Shown here in pieces: positions 17,554 to 26,247 of a stretch of DNA of 64,000 nucleotides (position 1 is the stretch's first letter; each line of letters starts with the position of its first letter). Position numbers and translations under genes: made by a program. The stretch is from an uncultured Acetatifactor sp. (GTDB lineage Bacteria > Bacillota > Clostridia > Lachnospirales > Lachnospiraceae): assembly GCA_910580225.1 (NCBI GenBank), contig CAJTXE010000006.1, forward strand, positions 1 to 64,000. The letters are read 5' to 3'. Below the pieces are notes generated by a model, which made no database searches, was not told where the DNA came from, and worked only from the letters and a program-made list of their open reading frames with translations.

Positions 17554-19098
17554 TCAGCGGCACTCTGTGCCGAAAGTCTCATACACCAGCAGCCCACACA
17601 GAAGCGGAACCGCCAGCATCAGCGGATACAGATACCGCAGCAACGCTCCGGAGCCCAGCAAAATCGTCCCCAGAAACAACACCCCGGGCAATATCCCCAA
17701 AAACAGCCGGCTGCTCTTATGAGCAATTGCCGCACCTGCCAGAATCACCAGCAGATAGATCGCCAGGCCCGGCTGCAGCAGAAAAACCCAGAGCGGATCA
17801 GAAACCACCCCCTGCAGCCAGGCCTCATATCCCGGCAGAAGACTATGCCTCCGGATCCCCCATATGTTTGCACCGGGAAAGGTAAATTCCATCGTGGTCT
17901 CCGGAACCCGATACAGGCTGCCGTCCAGATAGGGCAGGGTAAGAGCCTGCAGAGCGTTTCCGTACAGGCTGGGATTCTGCCGTCCCACAGCCAGATAAAG
18001 TCCCAGATATTTCATTGGGTCTCTCCTTAGAACATCAGTTCGAAATCCACTCTTCACAGGATCCGCGCATTCCGGCATATACTGATACAGTGCCTCCTGT
18101 TCCACAAGCTCCTCCACCGCTTCCACCTGCCAGGGAGTGATATCGGCATTTTCCCGGTTCTGCCAGACAATCGCAAGCTGCTGCATGGGAACACAGAGCA
18201 TCTCCCGGCTGTCCCCGGAAGGAATCTCCAGTCCCTGGCTGACAAACAGGAAAAAGCATTCCGCCGCAGCCAGCACAATCCCCAAACGGCCGATCAGACC
18301 TTTCCTGACCCGAAACAGAATGCAAAACAGAATCAATGCAAGTATGATATAGATTCCCTGATTGCGCAGCAGACACATCAGCACCCCTGACAGAATCAAT
18401 CCCCTCCCGCAGCCGGACGTGCCGTTCAGGCCTTTTCCCCCGAAACCGGATCCTTCCTCCAGACAGGACAGAAATGCTGTCATAAAATACAGAAAAAAGG
18501 CACCGAACAGAATATCCTTCGTGGCGTTAAAGCTTAAAATCTGAAGAATCGGATTCAACGCGCATCCCGCCAGTCCTGCCAGCAAAAGAAACAGAGGAAT
18601 CCCTCTCCGCTTTAGAAACAGAAGAGAACAGACAATGCTGCCGGCAGCCGTCATCCCCTGCAGCAGCGAAAATACCGCAAATCCGGCCTGATAGCTGTGA
18701 AAAAGCAGATTTCCCGCCTGAAGGAAAATGCCAACCAGCCAGGTATGCAGCACCGGATGATGGGCAGTCAGCGGCATCTCCCCGAAAAACTGCTGCATCT
18801 GCTCCGGCACATCATATCCAAAGGTTCCCGGAAACAGCGCCAGATATGCCGGCAGCCAGGCCAGCAACAGAATCCCCCACAGGATAAAAAACAGTGCCCG
18901 ATCAGAACCCGGCAGGGTCTGCTGAAAGCGGCTGCTCCGTCCTCCGGCACATACAGCCAGACAGCCTGACACCGTATACAGCAGAATTGCCCCCGGAAAT
19001 AAAATTCCCACAGGTTCCATCCCCTTTGTACGAAATACCATAAAAAAGCCAAAACACAGAATCACCCATGCCGCAGCTGCCGCTTTTCTCTTCACCAT
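17554..19098 (-). CDS. multi-pass membrane protein (DUF6020-like)
   Basis: 514 residues with about twelve hydrophobic segments and a short cytosolic start (MVKRKAAAAAWVILCFG). The 'LFPGTFGYDVPEQMQQFFG' and 'LTAHHPVLHTWLVGIFLQAG' loops after the third segment, followed by 'NATKDILFGAFFLYFMTAF', are like those in the DUF6020 and related GT-C-type membrane proteins, where an Asp and His-His pair lie in a large extracytoplasmic loop. A glycosyltransferase or lipid-linked sugar role is possible but not established. It precedes addB by 20 bases. Confidence 0.8.
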   Translation of the reverse strand: MVKRKAAAAAWVILCFGFFMVFRTKGMEPVGILFPGAILLYTVSGCLAVCAGGRSSRFQQTLPGSDRALFFILWGILLLAWLPAYLALFPGTFGYDVPEQMQQFFGEMPLTAHHPVLHTWLVGIFLQAGNLLFHSYQAGFAVFSLLQGMTAAGSIVCSLLFLKRRGIPLFLLLAGLAGCALNPILQILSFNATKDILFGAFFLYFMTAFLSCLEEGSGFGGKGLNGTSGCGRGLILSGVLMCLLRNQGIYIILALILFCILFRVRKGLIGRLGIVLAAAECFFLFVSQGLEIPSGDSREMLCVPMQQLAIVWQNRENADITPWQVEAVEELVEQEALYQYMPECADPVKSGFRTDVLRRDPMKYLGLYLAVGRQNPSLYGNALQALTLPYLDGSLYRVPETTMEFTFPGANIWGIRRHSLLPGYEAWLQGVVSDPLWVFLLQPGLAIYLLVILAGAAIAHKSSRLFLGILPGVLFLGTILLGSGALLRYLYPLMLAVPLLCGLLVYETFGTECR

Positions 19099-19190
19099 GT
19101 TCTCCGTTCCGTTATTTCTGCAATCGTTTCTGCATTGCTGCTATTTCCCTGCAAGACCGCCCCAAAGTCTGCCCTCCTGTTCCGGAATGT

Positions 19191-20585
19191 TCACACTTCC
19201 CGCATTTTCTGTTCCGAGGCCCCTGGTCCTTTATCCAGAATCCGATTCAATCGTGTAAACAACATGGTAGCCGTCACTGTAGCTGCAATGATATCGCTGA
19301 CCGGCTCTGCCACAAACACACCAAACACCTTATCCGGAAACAGAAAGGGCAGAATGAAAATCAGCGGAATCAGCAATACCAGCTTCCTCAGGCAAGCCAT
19401 CAGCAGACTGATTTTCGCCTGTCCCAACGCCATAAAGGTCTGCTGGCAGGCAATCTGCACTCCGGTGGAGAAAATCCCGGCCATATAGATTCTAATCGCC
19501 CACACCGTGTAGTCAACCAGAGCGGAATCACTGCTGAAGATCCCGGCAAATACCTGCGGTATTGTCAGAAGCAGTATCCACATCAGCGCCGCATAGCCTG
19601 CACAGGCCGTAAACTGACATCGGAACGCCTGTTTCACCCTCTCCCTTTTTCCCGCACCATAATTAAAGCTCATAATGGGCTGACCTCCCTGGCAGATTCC
19701 CTGCAGAGGCAGCGTTACCAGCTGGCTGCAGGAGGATATGATGGTCATGGCTCCCACTGCCACATCTCCTCCGAAACGGGACAGACTGCTGTTGAAACTG
19801 ATATTCAGAATACTCTCCGTGCTGAGCATGACAAATGTGGAGATCCCCAATGCAAGGCATGGCAAAATTACCCCCGCCTCCAACCGCATATCCGCTCCCG
19901 TCAGCCGCAGCATGGTTTTGGTTCCCCGCAGAAAACACAACACCCAGACCGCGCTTACCGCCTGGCTGAGCACTGTGGCTATCGCTGCTCCCTGTACCCC
20001 CATACCCAGACCAAAAATCAGGATGGGATCCAGAATAATATTGCAGATTGCCCCCACCACCGTGGTAAGCATACTGAATTTTGCAAATCCCTGTGTGGTG
20101 ATAAACGGATTCAGTCCCATGACAATCATCACAAACACAATGCCCAGAATATAAATGCGCGCATAGGACAATGCATAAGGCAGCGTAACGTCACTGGCAC
20201 CGAACAGCCGAAGCAGCCGGGGCGCAGACAAATAAAACAGCACTGTCAGCAATACCGCAAAAATCATCAGCACAGAAAAACAGTTCCCCAGAATCTTCTG
20301 TGCATTTTCCCGATCTCCTTTTCCCATGGCAATGGCGGCTCTGGGAGCGCCTCCTGAACCGGCCAGCATGGCAAATGCGTTAATCATCATCAATATGGGC
20401 AAAAACAATCCCACCCCGGTCAATGCCGACGCCCCTGCATCCGGGATATGACCGATATAAATTCGGTCCACAATATTGTAAAGCATATTAATCAGCTGCG
20501 CCACCACCGCGGGAACTGCAAGACTCAGCATGAGTCTCGGAATGCTGCCGCTGCCCATATCCTGTTTTCTTTCCTGCTGTGCCAT
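19191..20585 (-). CDS. MATE-family multidrug/cation antiporter
   Basis: 464 residues from the ATG at 20585, eight bases after AAGGAGG. The frame stays open for 77 codons upstream, so a longer N-terminus is possible but unusual. Twelve membrane segments in two MatE halves are visible, with the usual 'PAVVAQLINMLYNIVDRIYIG' first helix and the 'PLQGICQGGQPIMSFNYGAGK' block opening the second half. MATE proteins export cationic drugs in exchange for Na+ or H+. A long leader of about 245 bases separates the promoter from the start. Confidence 0.93.
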   Translation of the reverse strand: MAQQERKQDMGSGSIPRLMLSLAVPAVVAQLINMLYNIVDRIYIGHIPDAGASALTGVGLFLPILMMINAFAMLAGSGGAPRAAIAMGKGDRENAQKILGNCFSVLMIFAVLLTVLFYLSAPRLLRLFGASDVTLPYALSYARIYILGIVFVMIVMGLNPFITTQGFAKFSMLTTVVGAICNIILDPILIFGLGMGVQGAAIATVLSQAVSAVWVLCFLRGTKTMLRLTGADMRLEAGVILPCLALGISTFVMLSTESILNISFNSSLSRFGGDVAVGAMTIISSCSQLVTLPLQGICQGGQPIMSFNYGAGKRERVKQAFRCQFTACAGYAALMWILLLTIPQVFAGIFSSDSALVDYTVWAIRIYMAGIFSTGVQIACQQTFMALGQAKISLLMACLRKLVLLIPLIFILPFLFPDKVFGVFVAEPVSDIIAATVTATMLFTRLNRILDKGPGASEQKMREV

Positions 20586-20992
20586 CCTGATTGCCTCCTT
20601 CATCCGCGCCTTTTGCTTCTGTTTCGCGCGCTCTTCCAAATCCGTCTGCGTCAATCCAGACAGGCATAAATCCATCTCACAGGTAAATCCCGCCGACATG
20701 GTAAACAGATCTCTGATAGGGACTGTTTCCTTTCTGCGCGACAGGTACAGTATCCTCCTGTCCTCTCCAACCTTTCGGTTCACACTGCCTGTCTGTAGGT
20801 TAGAACATTTTTCCAATCGATGTGTGTATCCTTAGAATAGTGCATCTGCCATCTCTTGTCAAGTCTCGGGATTTTCGTGCAAACTGCATAAGAAAACACC
20901 TGGCGGCATTTCCGGAGAAAATATCTCTGATTGTTACAGGAAAGCCAATAAGGGAAAATGGAAAAACGACCTGAAAAAGGAAAAGAACTCCG
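20586..20992. other. leader and promoter region of the MATE gene
   Basis: A sigma-A promoter reads on the minus strand: TTGACA at 20862-20857, a 17-base spacer and TATTCT at 20839-20834. The transcript would carry a leader of about 245 bases, with small stems such as GACAG...CTGTC and ACAG...CTGT. I could not match it to a known riboswitch. The rest of the stretch up to 20992 shows no gene. Confidence 0.6.
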
Positions 20993-21021
20993 TTTGCAAA
21001 AAGACGCAAATCTGCTATAAT
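20993..21021 (+). promoter_or_regulatory. sigma-A promoter of the LRR gene
   Basis: TTTGCA at 20993-20998, a 17-base spacer and TATAAT at 21016-21021, 57 bases before the start at 21079. Confidence 0.75.
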
Positions 21022-21078
21022 AAATCCAAAAGCCTGCGGCATACTAAGATCCAAAAACGGATAGAAATGAGGAATATT

Positions 21079-23064
21079 ATGGCAAAAGAATCCACCAAGT
21101 GCCCCATGTGCGGCACAAAACTGAAACTGATGGACGGACGGATGACCTGTAAAAAGTGCGGATACTACATACGCAGCCAGGCCGAGCAGACTTCCGGTCA
21201 AACCGGCGGAACCACCACCGGTACTTCACAGCAGACCGGTTACCAGGGCGGTGTCGGTTACAATTCCTCCGGTTCCGGTCAAACCGGTTCCTACAGCGGC
21301 AGCAAGCCCGGCTCCGGCTATTATACCGCCCCGAATAAGAACGGGGAAAGCAATCCTGTTGCGGCAATTGTGACAGCAGTGGTATTGGGTATCGTCTCTT
21401 TGGCGGCCCTGACAGGCATCATCCTCTTCCGCTCCGGCGCCCTGGAAAATCTGCTTCCTGACAGCAATGCTTCCAGTTCTTCCAGTCGTCGGCAGGAGAC
21501 CGGCTCCGCTTCGGGAGAGGAACCCGCCCCCTCTGAAGAAGCCTCCGCCGTCACCGCCGTTGATGGCAGCACTGCCGATCCAAATCTGCCCAAAAGCGAT
21601 TTCTTCCGTCAAGTGTCGGAAGCTGTCTGGGGAAAGGATTACCAGTCCATCACACCGGAAGAGTATGCCAGCCTCACAGCGCTGCAGATCAACCGGGATG
21701 AAAAGACCCTTTACTTCCAAATTGACAACGGAGATACCCAGTCTCTCACCTACCAGTATGATACGGGAATGATACTGTCCGACTTGTCCGCATTTTCCGG
21801 CCTGGAATGGTTCTCCATTGACGATGACCTGGAACCGGGTGATCTGGATGGCCTGCATTCTTTATATGGGGTCTATGCAGAGAATACCTTTAGAGAACTG
21901 GCAGATATCATCCCCCATCCTGAAAATATTACGGATCTGGGCGTATATGACAGCATTTTCGAGAGATCCCTGAACGGAATTGAGTCTTTTCCCAATCTTC
22001 GGTATCTGGATCTGGAATATGAGTATGTGGAGGATATTTCTGCACTGTCACAGTTTCCTGACCTGGAAGGTCTGTTCCTGAGAGACTGTGATAAAATAAA
22101 CGACTATAGCGTCCTGATGTCCTTAAACAGCATGGAATCCCTGAGCATTCAGTCCTCCCAGCTGAAAAGCATTGACTTTATCCGGCAGATGCCTGGTTTG
22201 ACCAGTTTCAGCATCGAAGATACCCAGGTTCCAAACCTGGACGCGCTGGAATCCTGCCCGGAACTTACCTATCTGTCTCTCATTGATAATACCGGTATAG
22301 ACGATTATTCCGTAGTCGGATCTCTGACTCAGCTAAGCGAACTGGAACTGGAATTAAATTACGGCGGAACCTTACCATCCTTTGCAGATCTGACCCAGCT
22401 GCAGATGCTGTCCGTAAAATATGCCGGAGATCTATCCCCTCTGAGAGATGCTGTCAATGTAACTTACCTCTCCCTGGAGGAATGCTCCGGCTGGGAACTG
22501 GAGGCCATCACAGCCATGCAGGGACTGACCACCCTGATTATCAATGACTTCTCCTCCTACAGGGATTCGCTGGAACCGCTGACAAACCTTCCGAATCTGA
22601 CCACCCTGAGCCTGGAGGACACGTCGGTATTCGGTAATATAGAGGAGATCTTCGGAATTCCCACACTGCAATACCTGTATCTGGATGAATGTCAGGTGGG
22701 ACTGGATTTCAACAACCTGCCTGTGAATGAAACACTGGAAATCTTATCCATGAACGACATCACCATTTTGCACGATCCCACCTATAATAACGGGGATGCT
22801 GTGAAGCTGTCGGATCATTATGACATGTTTGGACATTTTCCGAATCTGAAAGAGCTGTACCTGGCTTCCCTGAATCTGGACAGCATCGATTTTGTGGAAA
22901 CCCTTCCGCTGCTGCAGTATCTGGATATTACAGACAATAATGTCACCAGCTTAAAGCCCCTTGAATCCCTCAGTGATTTCCAGGCAGTATGGTGCGGTCA
23001 GAATACCATCCTGGAGAAGCTGCCGGAGGACAGCAGCATCGCAGTTATCACCTCGGAACCCTAA
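21079..23064 (+). CDS. zinc-ribbon, membrane-anchored leucine-rich-repeat protein
   Basis: About 661 residues. The ATG at 21079 is preferred over 21067 because of the GAGG site. The N-terminal zinc ribbon has 'CPMC' and 'CKKC' knuckles (residues 8-30). A Gly/Ser/Thr/Gln-rich linker follows, then one membrane helix near residues 95-120 (AIVTAVVLGIVSLAALTGIIL), an acidic serine-rich stalk and, from about residue 270, roughly twelve leucine-rich repeats ('L..L.LE......L' pattern, as in 'FPNLRYLDLEYEYVEDISAL'). The topology puts the ribbon inside and the LRR outside the cell. A ligand-binding or adhesion role is likely. It is a single-gene unit with its own promoter and terminator. Confidence 0.88.
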   Translation: MAKESTKCPMCGTKLKLMDGRMTCKKCGYYIRSQAEQTSGQTGGTTTGTSQQTGYQGGVGYNSSGSGQTGSYSGSKPGSGYYTAPNKNGESNPVAAIVTAVVLGIVSLAALTGIILFRSGALENLLPDSNASSSSSRRQETGSASGEEPAPSEEASAVTAVDGSTADPNLPKSDFFRQVSEAVWGKDYQSITPEEYASLTALQINRDEKTLYFQIDNGDTQSLTYQYDTGMILSDLSAFSGLEWFSIDDDLEPGDLDGLHSLYGVYAENTFRELADIIPHPENITDLGVYDSIFERSLNGIESFPNLRYLDLEYEYVEDISALSQFPDLEGLFLRDCDKINDYSVLMSLNSMESLSIQSSQLKSIDFIRQMPGLTSFSIEDTQVPNLDALESCPELTYLSLIDNTGIDDYSVVGSLTQLSELELELNYGGTLPSFADLTQLQMLSVKYAGDLSPLRDAVNVTYLSLEECSGWELEAITAMQGLTTLIINDFSSYRDSLEPLTNLPNLTTLSLEDTSVFGNIEEIFGIPTLQYLYLDECQVGLDFNNLPVNETLEILSMNDITILHDPTYNNGDAVKLSDHYDMFGHFPNLKELYLASLNLDSIDFVETLPLLQYLDITDNNVTSLKPLESLSDFQAVWCGQNTILEKLPEDSSIAVITSEP

Positions 23065-23086
23065 AATAAACCTTCCATGGTATCAG

Positions 23087-23122
23087 AAACCCCCTCCGCC
23101 TAAAGCGAAGGGGGTTTTCAAT
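23087..23122 (+). terminator. intrinsic terminator after the LRR gene
   Basis: AAACCCCCTCCGC at 23087-23099 pairs with GCGAAGGGGGTTT at 23105-23117, followed by TCAATT. It is nearly symmetric and may also serve the converging antiporter gene. Confidence 0.85.
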
Positions 23123-23151
23123 TGATATAACGATACATAGTTACCTATCAC

Positions 23152-24114
23152 TTATGCTGCTCCCAAAGTCAGGAATAAATATCCTGCATAGGCAGCCAGC
23201 AGCAGCATTCCCTGCCACTTTTGGAACTTTTGAAAAATCATGGCCGGAATAACCGCGATGCATCCCACAATCAAACATGCCGGCAAATCCAGTCTGGCCG
23301 AAGTCTCCGCAATGGGCAATGGCTTTCCGGAAACAAAAGCGCTGAGCGGCAGGATCAGGGTCAGGTCAATGATATTGGCACCCAAAATATTTCCCACAGA
23401 CAGAGAGGACTGCTTCTTTGCGATGGCCGTGATGGTGGTAATCAGTTCCGGAAGAGAAGTGCCTACAGCGATAATAGTCACACCGATGACCCTCTCCGGC
23501 ACACCCACCATGGCAGCCAGTGCACTGCCGTTGTCCACCAATAAATCCGCTCCCCAGACAATGCCCACCGCTCCTACAGCAAATTTGATGAGATTAGACA
23601 CCACTTCTTTCCGGCCGCTGATCTTCTTTTTGTTCCGTGTCCCGGCTTCCTCCTTCATGGAGCGCCTGGCTGAAGCGACATTTTCCCACAGAAACAGCCA
23701 GAAGATTACGATGAGAGCAGCTGAAATTGCCATTCCTGTCTCTCCCTTTACGCCGGAGAGCACAATAAGACCTGCAGAAGCCAGCATCAGCACAGATTTG
23801 AACAGATAATCTCTCCGTTTGATCACAGCCGGCATACATACCAGAGATATCCCCATGATCAAACCGATATTTGCGGTCACACTGCCCACCGCATTGCCAA
23901 TTGCCATATCCACACTTCCCCTGGCGGCGGCCATCACCGAAACCAGCATCTCAGGCAGCGTGGTGGCAAGACTGACAATTGTGGCGCCGATAATCAGCTT
24001 CGGTATGCCGCTGACCTCTGCGATCCAGGAAGCGGCGTCCACAAAGTAATCTCCGCCCTTCACAATAAATACAATCCCTACGAGAAATAAGAAAAGAATT
24101 ATTGCCAGTTCCAT
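23152..24114 (-). CDS. CaCA-family calcium/sodium antiporter (YrbG-like)
   Basis: 320 residues from the ATG at 24114 (MELAIILFLFLVG). The frame is open further upstream through the leader RNA, which is not translated. Ten membrane helices form two inverted halves. Each half has an alpha-repeat: 'GATIVSLATTLPEMLVSVMAA' with 'GNAVGSVTANIGL', and 'GVTIIAVGTSLPELITTITA' with 'GNILGANIIDLTL'. The glutamates of the PE motifs bind the cation. These proteins exchange Ca2+ or other divalent ions for Na+ or H+. The leader resembles a yybP-ykoY (Mn2+) riboswitch, so a manganese-linked role should be considered. Confidence 0.93.
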   Translation of the reverse strand: MELAIILFLFLVGIVFIVKGGDYFVDAASWIAEVSGIPKLIIGATIVSLATTLPEMLVSVMAAARGSVDMAIGNAVGSVTANIGLIMGISLVCMPAVIKRRDYLFKSVLMLASAGLIVLSGVKGETGMAISAALIVIFWLFLWENVASARRSMKEEAGTRNKKKISGRKEVVSNLIKFAVGAVGIVWGADLLVDNGSALAAMVGVPERVIGVTIIAVGTSLPELITTITAIAKKQSSLSVGNILGANIIDLTLILPLSAFVSGKPLPIAETSARLDLPACLIVGCIAVIPAMIFQKFQKWQGMLLLAAYAGYLFLTLGAA

Positions 24115-24144
24115 TTTTACCATCCTCTTTCTTTCGTATCCTCT

Positions 24145-24303
24145 CAAATAAAAAGACCCATCCACAGCCTGGAGCAGCCTCCAGCCTACATGGCCCGTAC
24201 AGCTCCTGACTATGTATGAGTCTTGTTTTTTAAGACAAGACAGACCATCGGTCGAGTTTGTTGACTTGTCACGCTTCACGCGCTACTACTCCCTCACTGT
24301 GCC
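24145..24303 (-). promoter_or_regulatory. candidate yybP-ykoY-type (Mn2+) riboswitch
   Basis: On the minus strand the leader opens with GCACAGTGAGGGAGTAG and continues with GTCAACAAACTCGACC. These resemble the GGGGAGUAG and GUCAACAUACUC boxes of the yybP-ykoY class. Two mutually exclusive stems are visible: GACAAG with CTTGTC, or GTCTTG with CAAGAC. The last arm leads into a terminator stem (AGACTCAT with ATGGGTCT, then TTTTTATTT) at 24145-24223, just before the antiporter gene. This class is known to control cation transporters. Assignment is from remembered consensus, without a covariance model. Confidence 0.55.
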
Positions 24304-24319
24304 TTTTCATTGTTTCTAT

Positions 24320-24348
24320 AATTTAACATAACCTGTATGAACTGTCAA
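24320..24348 (-). promoter_or_regulatory. sigma-A promoter of the antiporter leader
   Basis: TTGACA at 24348-24343, a 17-base spacer and TAAATT at 24325-24320, just upstream of the candidate riboswitch. Confidence 0.65.
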
Positions 24349-24366
24349 TAGTCTCCTGAAAATTGC

Positions 24367-25248
24367 TCAGGAAGACATGCGGTCCAGGATCAAAGCCGCC
24401 GCACCTGTCAGCCCCGCCAGATTGCCCAGGCTGGCCCGGCAGATCTCCACATGCCTCATATTGGGTGCTATCCGGAGCTTCACTTTCCTCTGTACTTCCT
24501 GCAGGATATATGACTGGGCCAGGATTCCGCCACCCAACAGGATATGGGACGGATTAAAAATATGAACCAAAGTCACCAGTCCGTACACGATCTCATCAAT
24601 CCATGCATCCACATTCTCTCTGACCTCTTTCCGTTCCATTGCTTCGAATATTTTCCGTCCGTTATCCAGCCCGGAATCGATTGTCTTCATTCGCCGGACC
24701 AGTGCCGTTGTGGAGGCATACTTTTCGTAACATCCGCTCCATACCTCATCCGGACGGCTTTCTTCCGGGTGAACCAGGATCCCGCCGAAACTCCCGCCCG
24801 CATGGCAGCTGCCCTGTCTGACCCTGCCGTCCATAACAATGGCACCTCCCACTCCGGTACCATAAGTCAGGCACAGAAAATCCGAAAGGCCCTTTGCCGC
24901 TCCGGCATACATTTCTCCCAGAGCAGCTGCATTCACATCATTTTCCACCGCCACCGGCACATGGAACTCTTCTTCCAGAATTTCCTTCACCGGCATTCCT
25001 GTATACCCGGGAATATTCTCATTGGCATAATGAATCCTTCCGGTCTCCGTATCCACCTGTCCCGCCGTGCTGACGCCAATTGCCTCAAACGGTCCGCAGG
25101 TATGCAGAATCTCTTTGACCCGTTCCATGAGTGCTCTGCCTCCCTCAGATGCATTGGTATCCCATTCCTGTACCATTCCAATTTCCGTTCCGTCCCAGAT
25201 TCCGGACTTTATGGCTGTGCCGCCTATGTCAAGTACTGCAATCCTCAT
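24367..25248 (-). CDS. nanK: ROK-family sugar kinase, probably N-acetylmannosamine kinase
   Basis: 293 residues. The N-terminal phosphate loop 'LDIGGTAIKSGIWD' and the central 'VENDVNAAALGE' and 'TYGTGVGGAIV' motifs define the ROK family. ROK kinases phosphorylate glucose, ManNAc or related hexoses at C6. The location two genes after a sialidase, directly after nanE, points to ManNAc. The usual ROK zinc motif (CxCGxxGCxE) is mostly lost: only 'SGCYEKYAS' remains, with 'EESRPDEVW' where the other cysteines should be. Some ROK kinases lack this zinc. The substrate is inferred from context only. Confidence 0.8.
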   Translation of the reverse strand: MRIAVLDIGGTAIKSGIWDGTEIGMVQEWDTNASEGGRALMERVKEILHTCGPFEAIGVSTAGQVDTETGRIHYANENIPGYTGMPVKEILEEEFHVPVAVENDVNAAALGEMYAGAAKGLSDFLCLTYGTGVGGAIVMDGRVRQGSCHAGGSFGGILVHPEESRPDEVWSGCYEKYASTTALVRRMKTIDSGLDNGRKIFEAMERKEVRENVDAWIDEIVYGLVTLVHIFNPSHILLGGGILAQSYILQEVQRKVKLRIAPNMRHVEICRASLGNLAGLTGAAALILDRMSS

Positions 25249-25469
25249 TTTGTATTATCCCTGATTTCTCTTTATTCAATACGGGTTCCTCTGCTCTGTC
25301 TGTTCAGCCGGTCCTCCCGGACTCATCGAAGCGATTTCCCCTGTTTCCCCACCGGATCTCCCCTGCCTTGGACATACCGGCTGGATTTATCCTCCGTTTT
25401 CCCGGTATAACCTTCCCGGCCACAGATTCATCGGCCTGCTCTCTTTTTCCGGTTTGGAGATACCGGCTG
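25249..25469. other. 221-bp gap between nanE and the ROK gene
   Basis: No gene is seen. On the minus strand the stretch contains two copies of an AGCCGGTATSTCCAA word and several CCGG-rich segments. No clear terminator or promoter. Confidence 0.4.
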
Positions 25470-26180
25470 TCATACGGTTTGGATAGCGTCCATAAAACGC
25501 CTTGCAATCTCCAGAGGCCGCGTAATGGCACCTCCCACAACGATGGCCCAGATTCCGGTACGAAGTGCCTCCGCCGCCTGTGCCGGATCATGAATCTTAC
25601 CCTCCCCGATGACCGGGACACCTGCATCCCGGGCCAGACGACGCATCAATTCATAGTCCGGTCCGTCCGTCTTAGGAGAATAGGCAGTATAACCACTCAT
25701 GGTAGTTCCCACAATATCCACTCCGCATTTTACAGCATTCATCCCTTCTTCATAGGTAGAAATATCCGCCATCAGAATCAGCTCCGGATACTTGCTTCGA
25801 ATCTCCGCCACAAATTCATTGATCGTCCTGCCGTCACCGCGCCTGCGCATGGTACAGTCCAGTGCCACCACATCGGATCCGGCCGCCACCAGATCATCCA
25901 CTTCCTTCATGGTAGGGGTAATGTAACTTTCATACCCTTCATACTGCACTTTCACCAGACCAATCACAGGCAGCCCGGTTTCTTTTTTAATCGCCACCAC
26001 ATCCCGGATACTGCTGGTACGGATAGCAGGAGAACCCGCCTGTTTCGCCGCCCGGGCCATCAGGTACATGATGGATTCTTCCTCCACATACAGAGGTTCT
26101 CCCGGAACTGCCTGACAGGATATAATCATCTTCCCATGGATTTTCTCTAATAAATCGTTTAGTTTCTTTTGCTTTTCCAT
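25470..26180 (-). CDS. nanE: N-acetylmannosamine-6-phosphate 2-epimerase
   Basis: 236 residues, ATG at 26180 after AAAGGAAG. It converts ManNAc-6-P to GlcNAc-6-P in sialic-acid catabolism. The TIM-barrel motifs are clear: 'IISCQAVPGEPL' near residue 18, 'ASPAIRTSSIRDV'-like strand 2, 'VIGLVKVQY', 'VVALDCTMRRR', 'LMADISTYEEG', 'GTTMSGYT' and 'VIGEGKIHDP'. Length is normal. It follows the sialidase gene by 67 bases in the same direction and precedes the ROK kinase. No sialate lyase (nanA) or transporter lies in the window. Confidence 0.94.
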   Translation of the reverse strand: MEKQKKLNDLLEKIHGKMIISCQAVPGEPLYVEEESIMYLMARAAKQAGSPAIRTSSIRDVVAIKKETGLPVIGLVKVQYEGYESYITPTMKEVDDLVAAGSDVVALDCTMRRRGDGRTINEFVAEIRSKYPELILMADISTYEEGMNAVKCGVDIVGTTMSGYTAYSPKTDGPDYELMRRLARDAGVPVIGEGKIHDPAQAAEALRTGIWAIVVGGAITRPLEIARRFMDAIQTV

Positions 26181-26247
26181 TTATACTTCCTTTCTGCCGT
26201 ATCCTGCGGCACACTCCAGGAAAACACATCCAAGTATGGATGCGTCC

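Noticed and set aside
19068..20357. 429-codon plus-strand frame opposite the MATE gene
   Set aside because: Shadow of the MATE coding sequence; biased Cys/His/Gln composition.
20586..20830. guanidine (ykkC or mini-ykkC) riboswitch before the MATE gene
   Set aside because: The conserved ykkC boxes and paired ACGR loops are absent.
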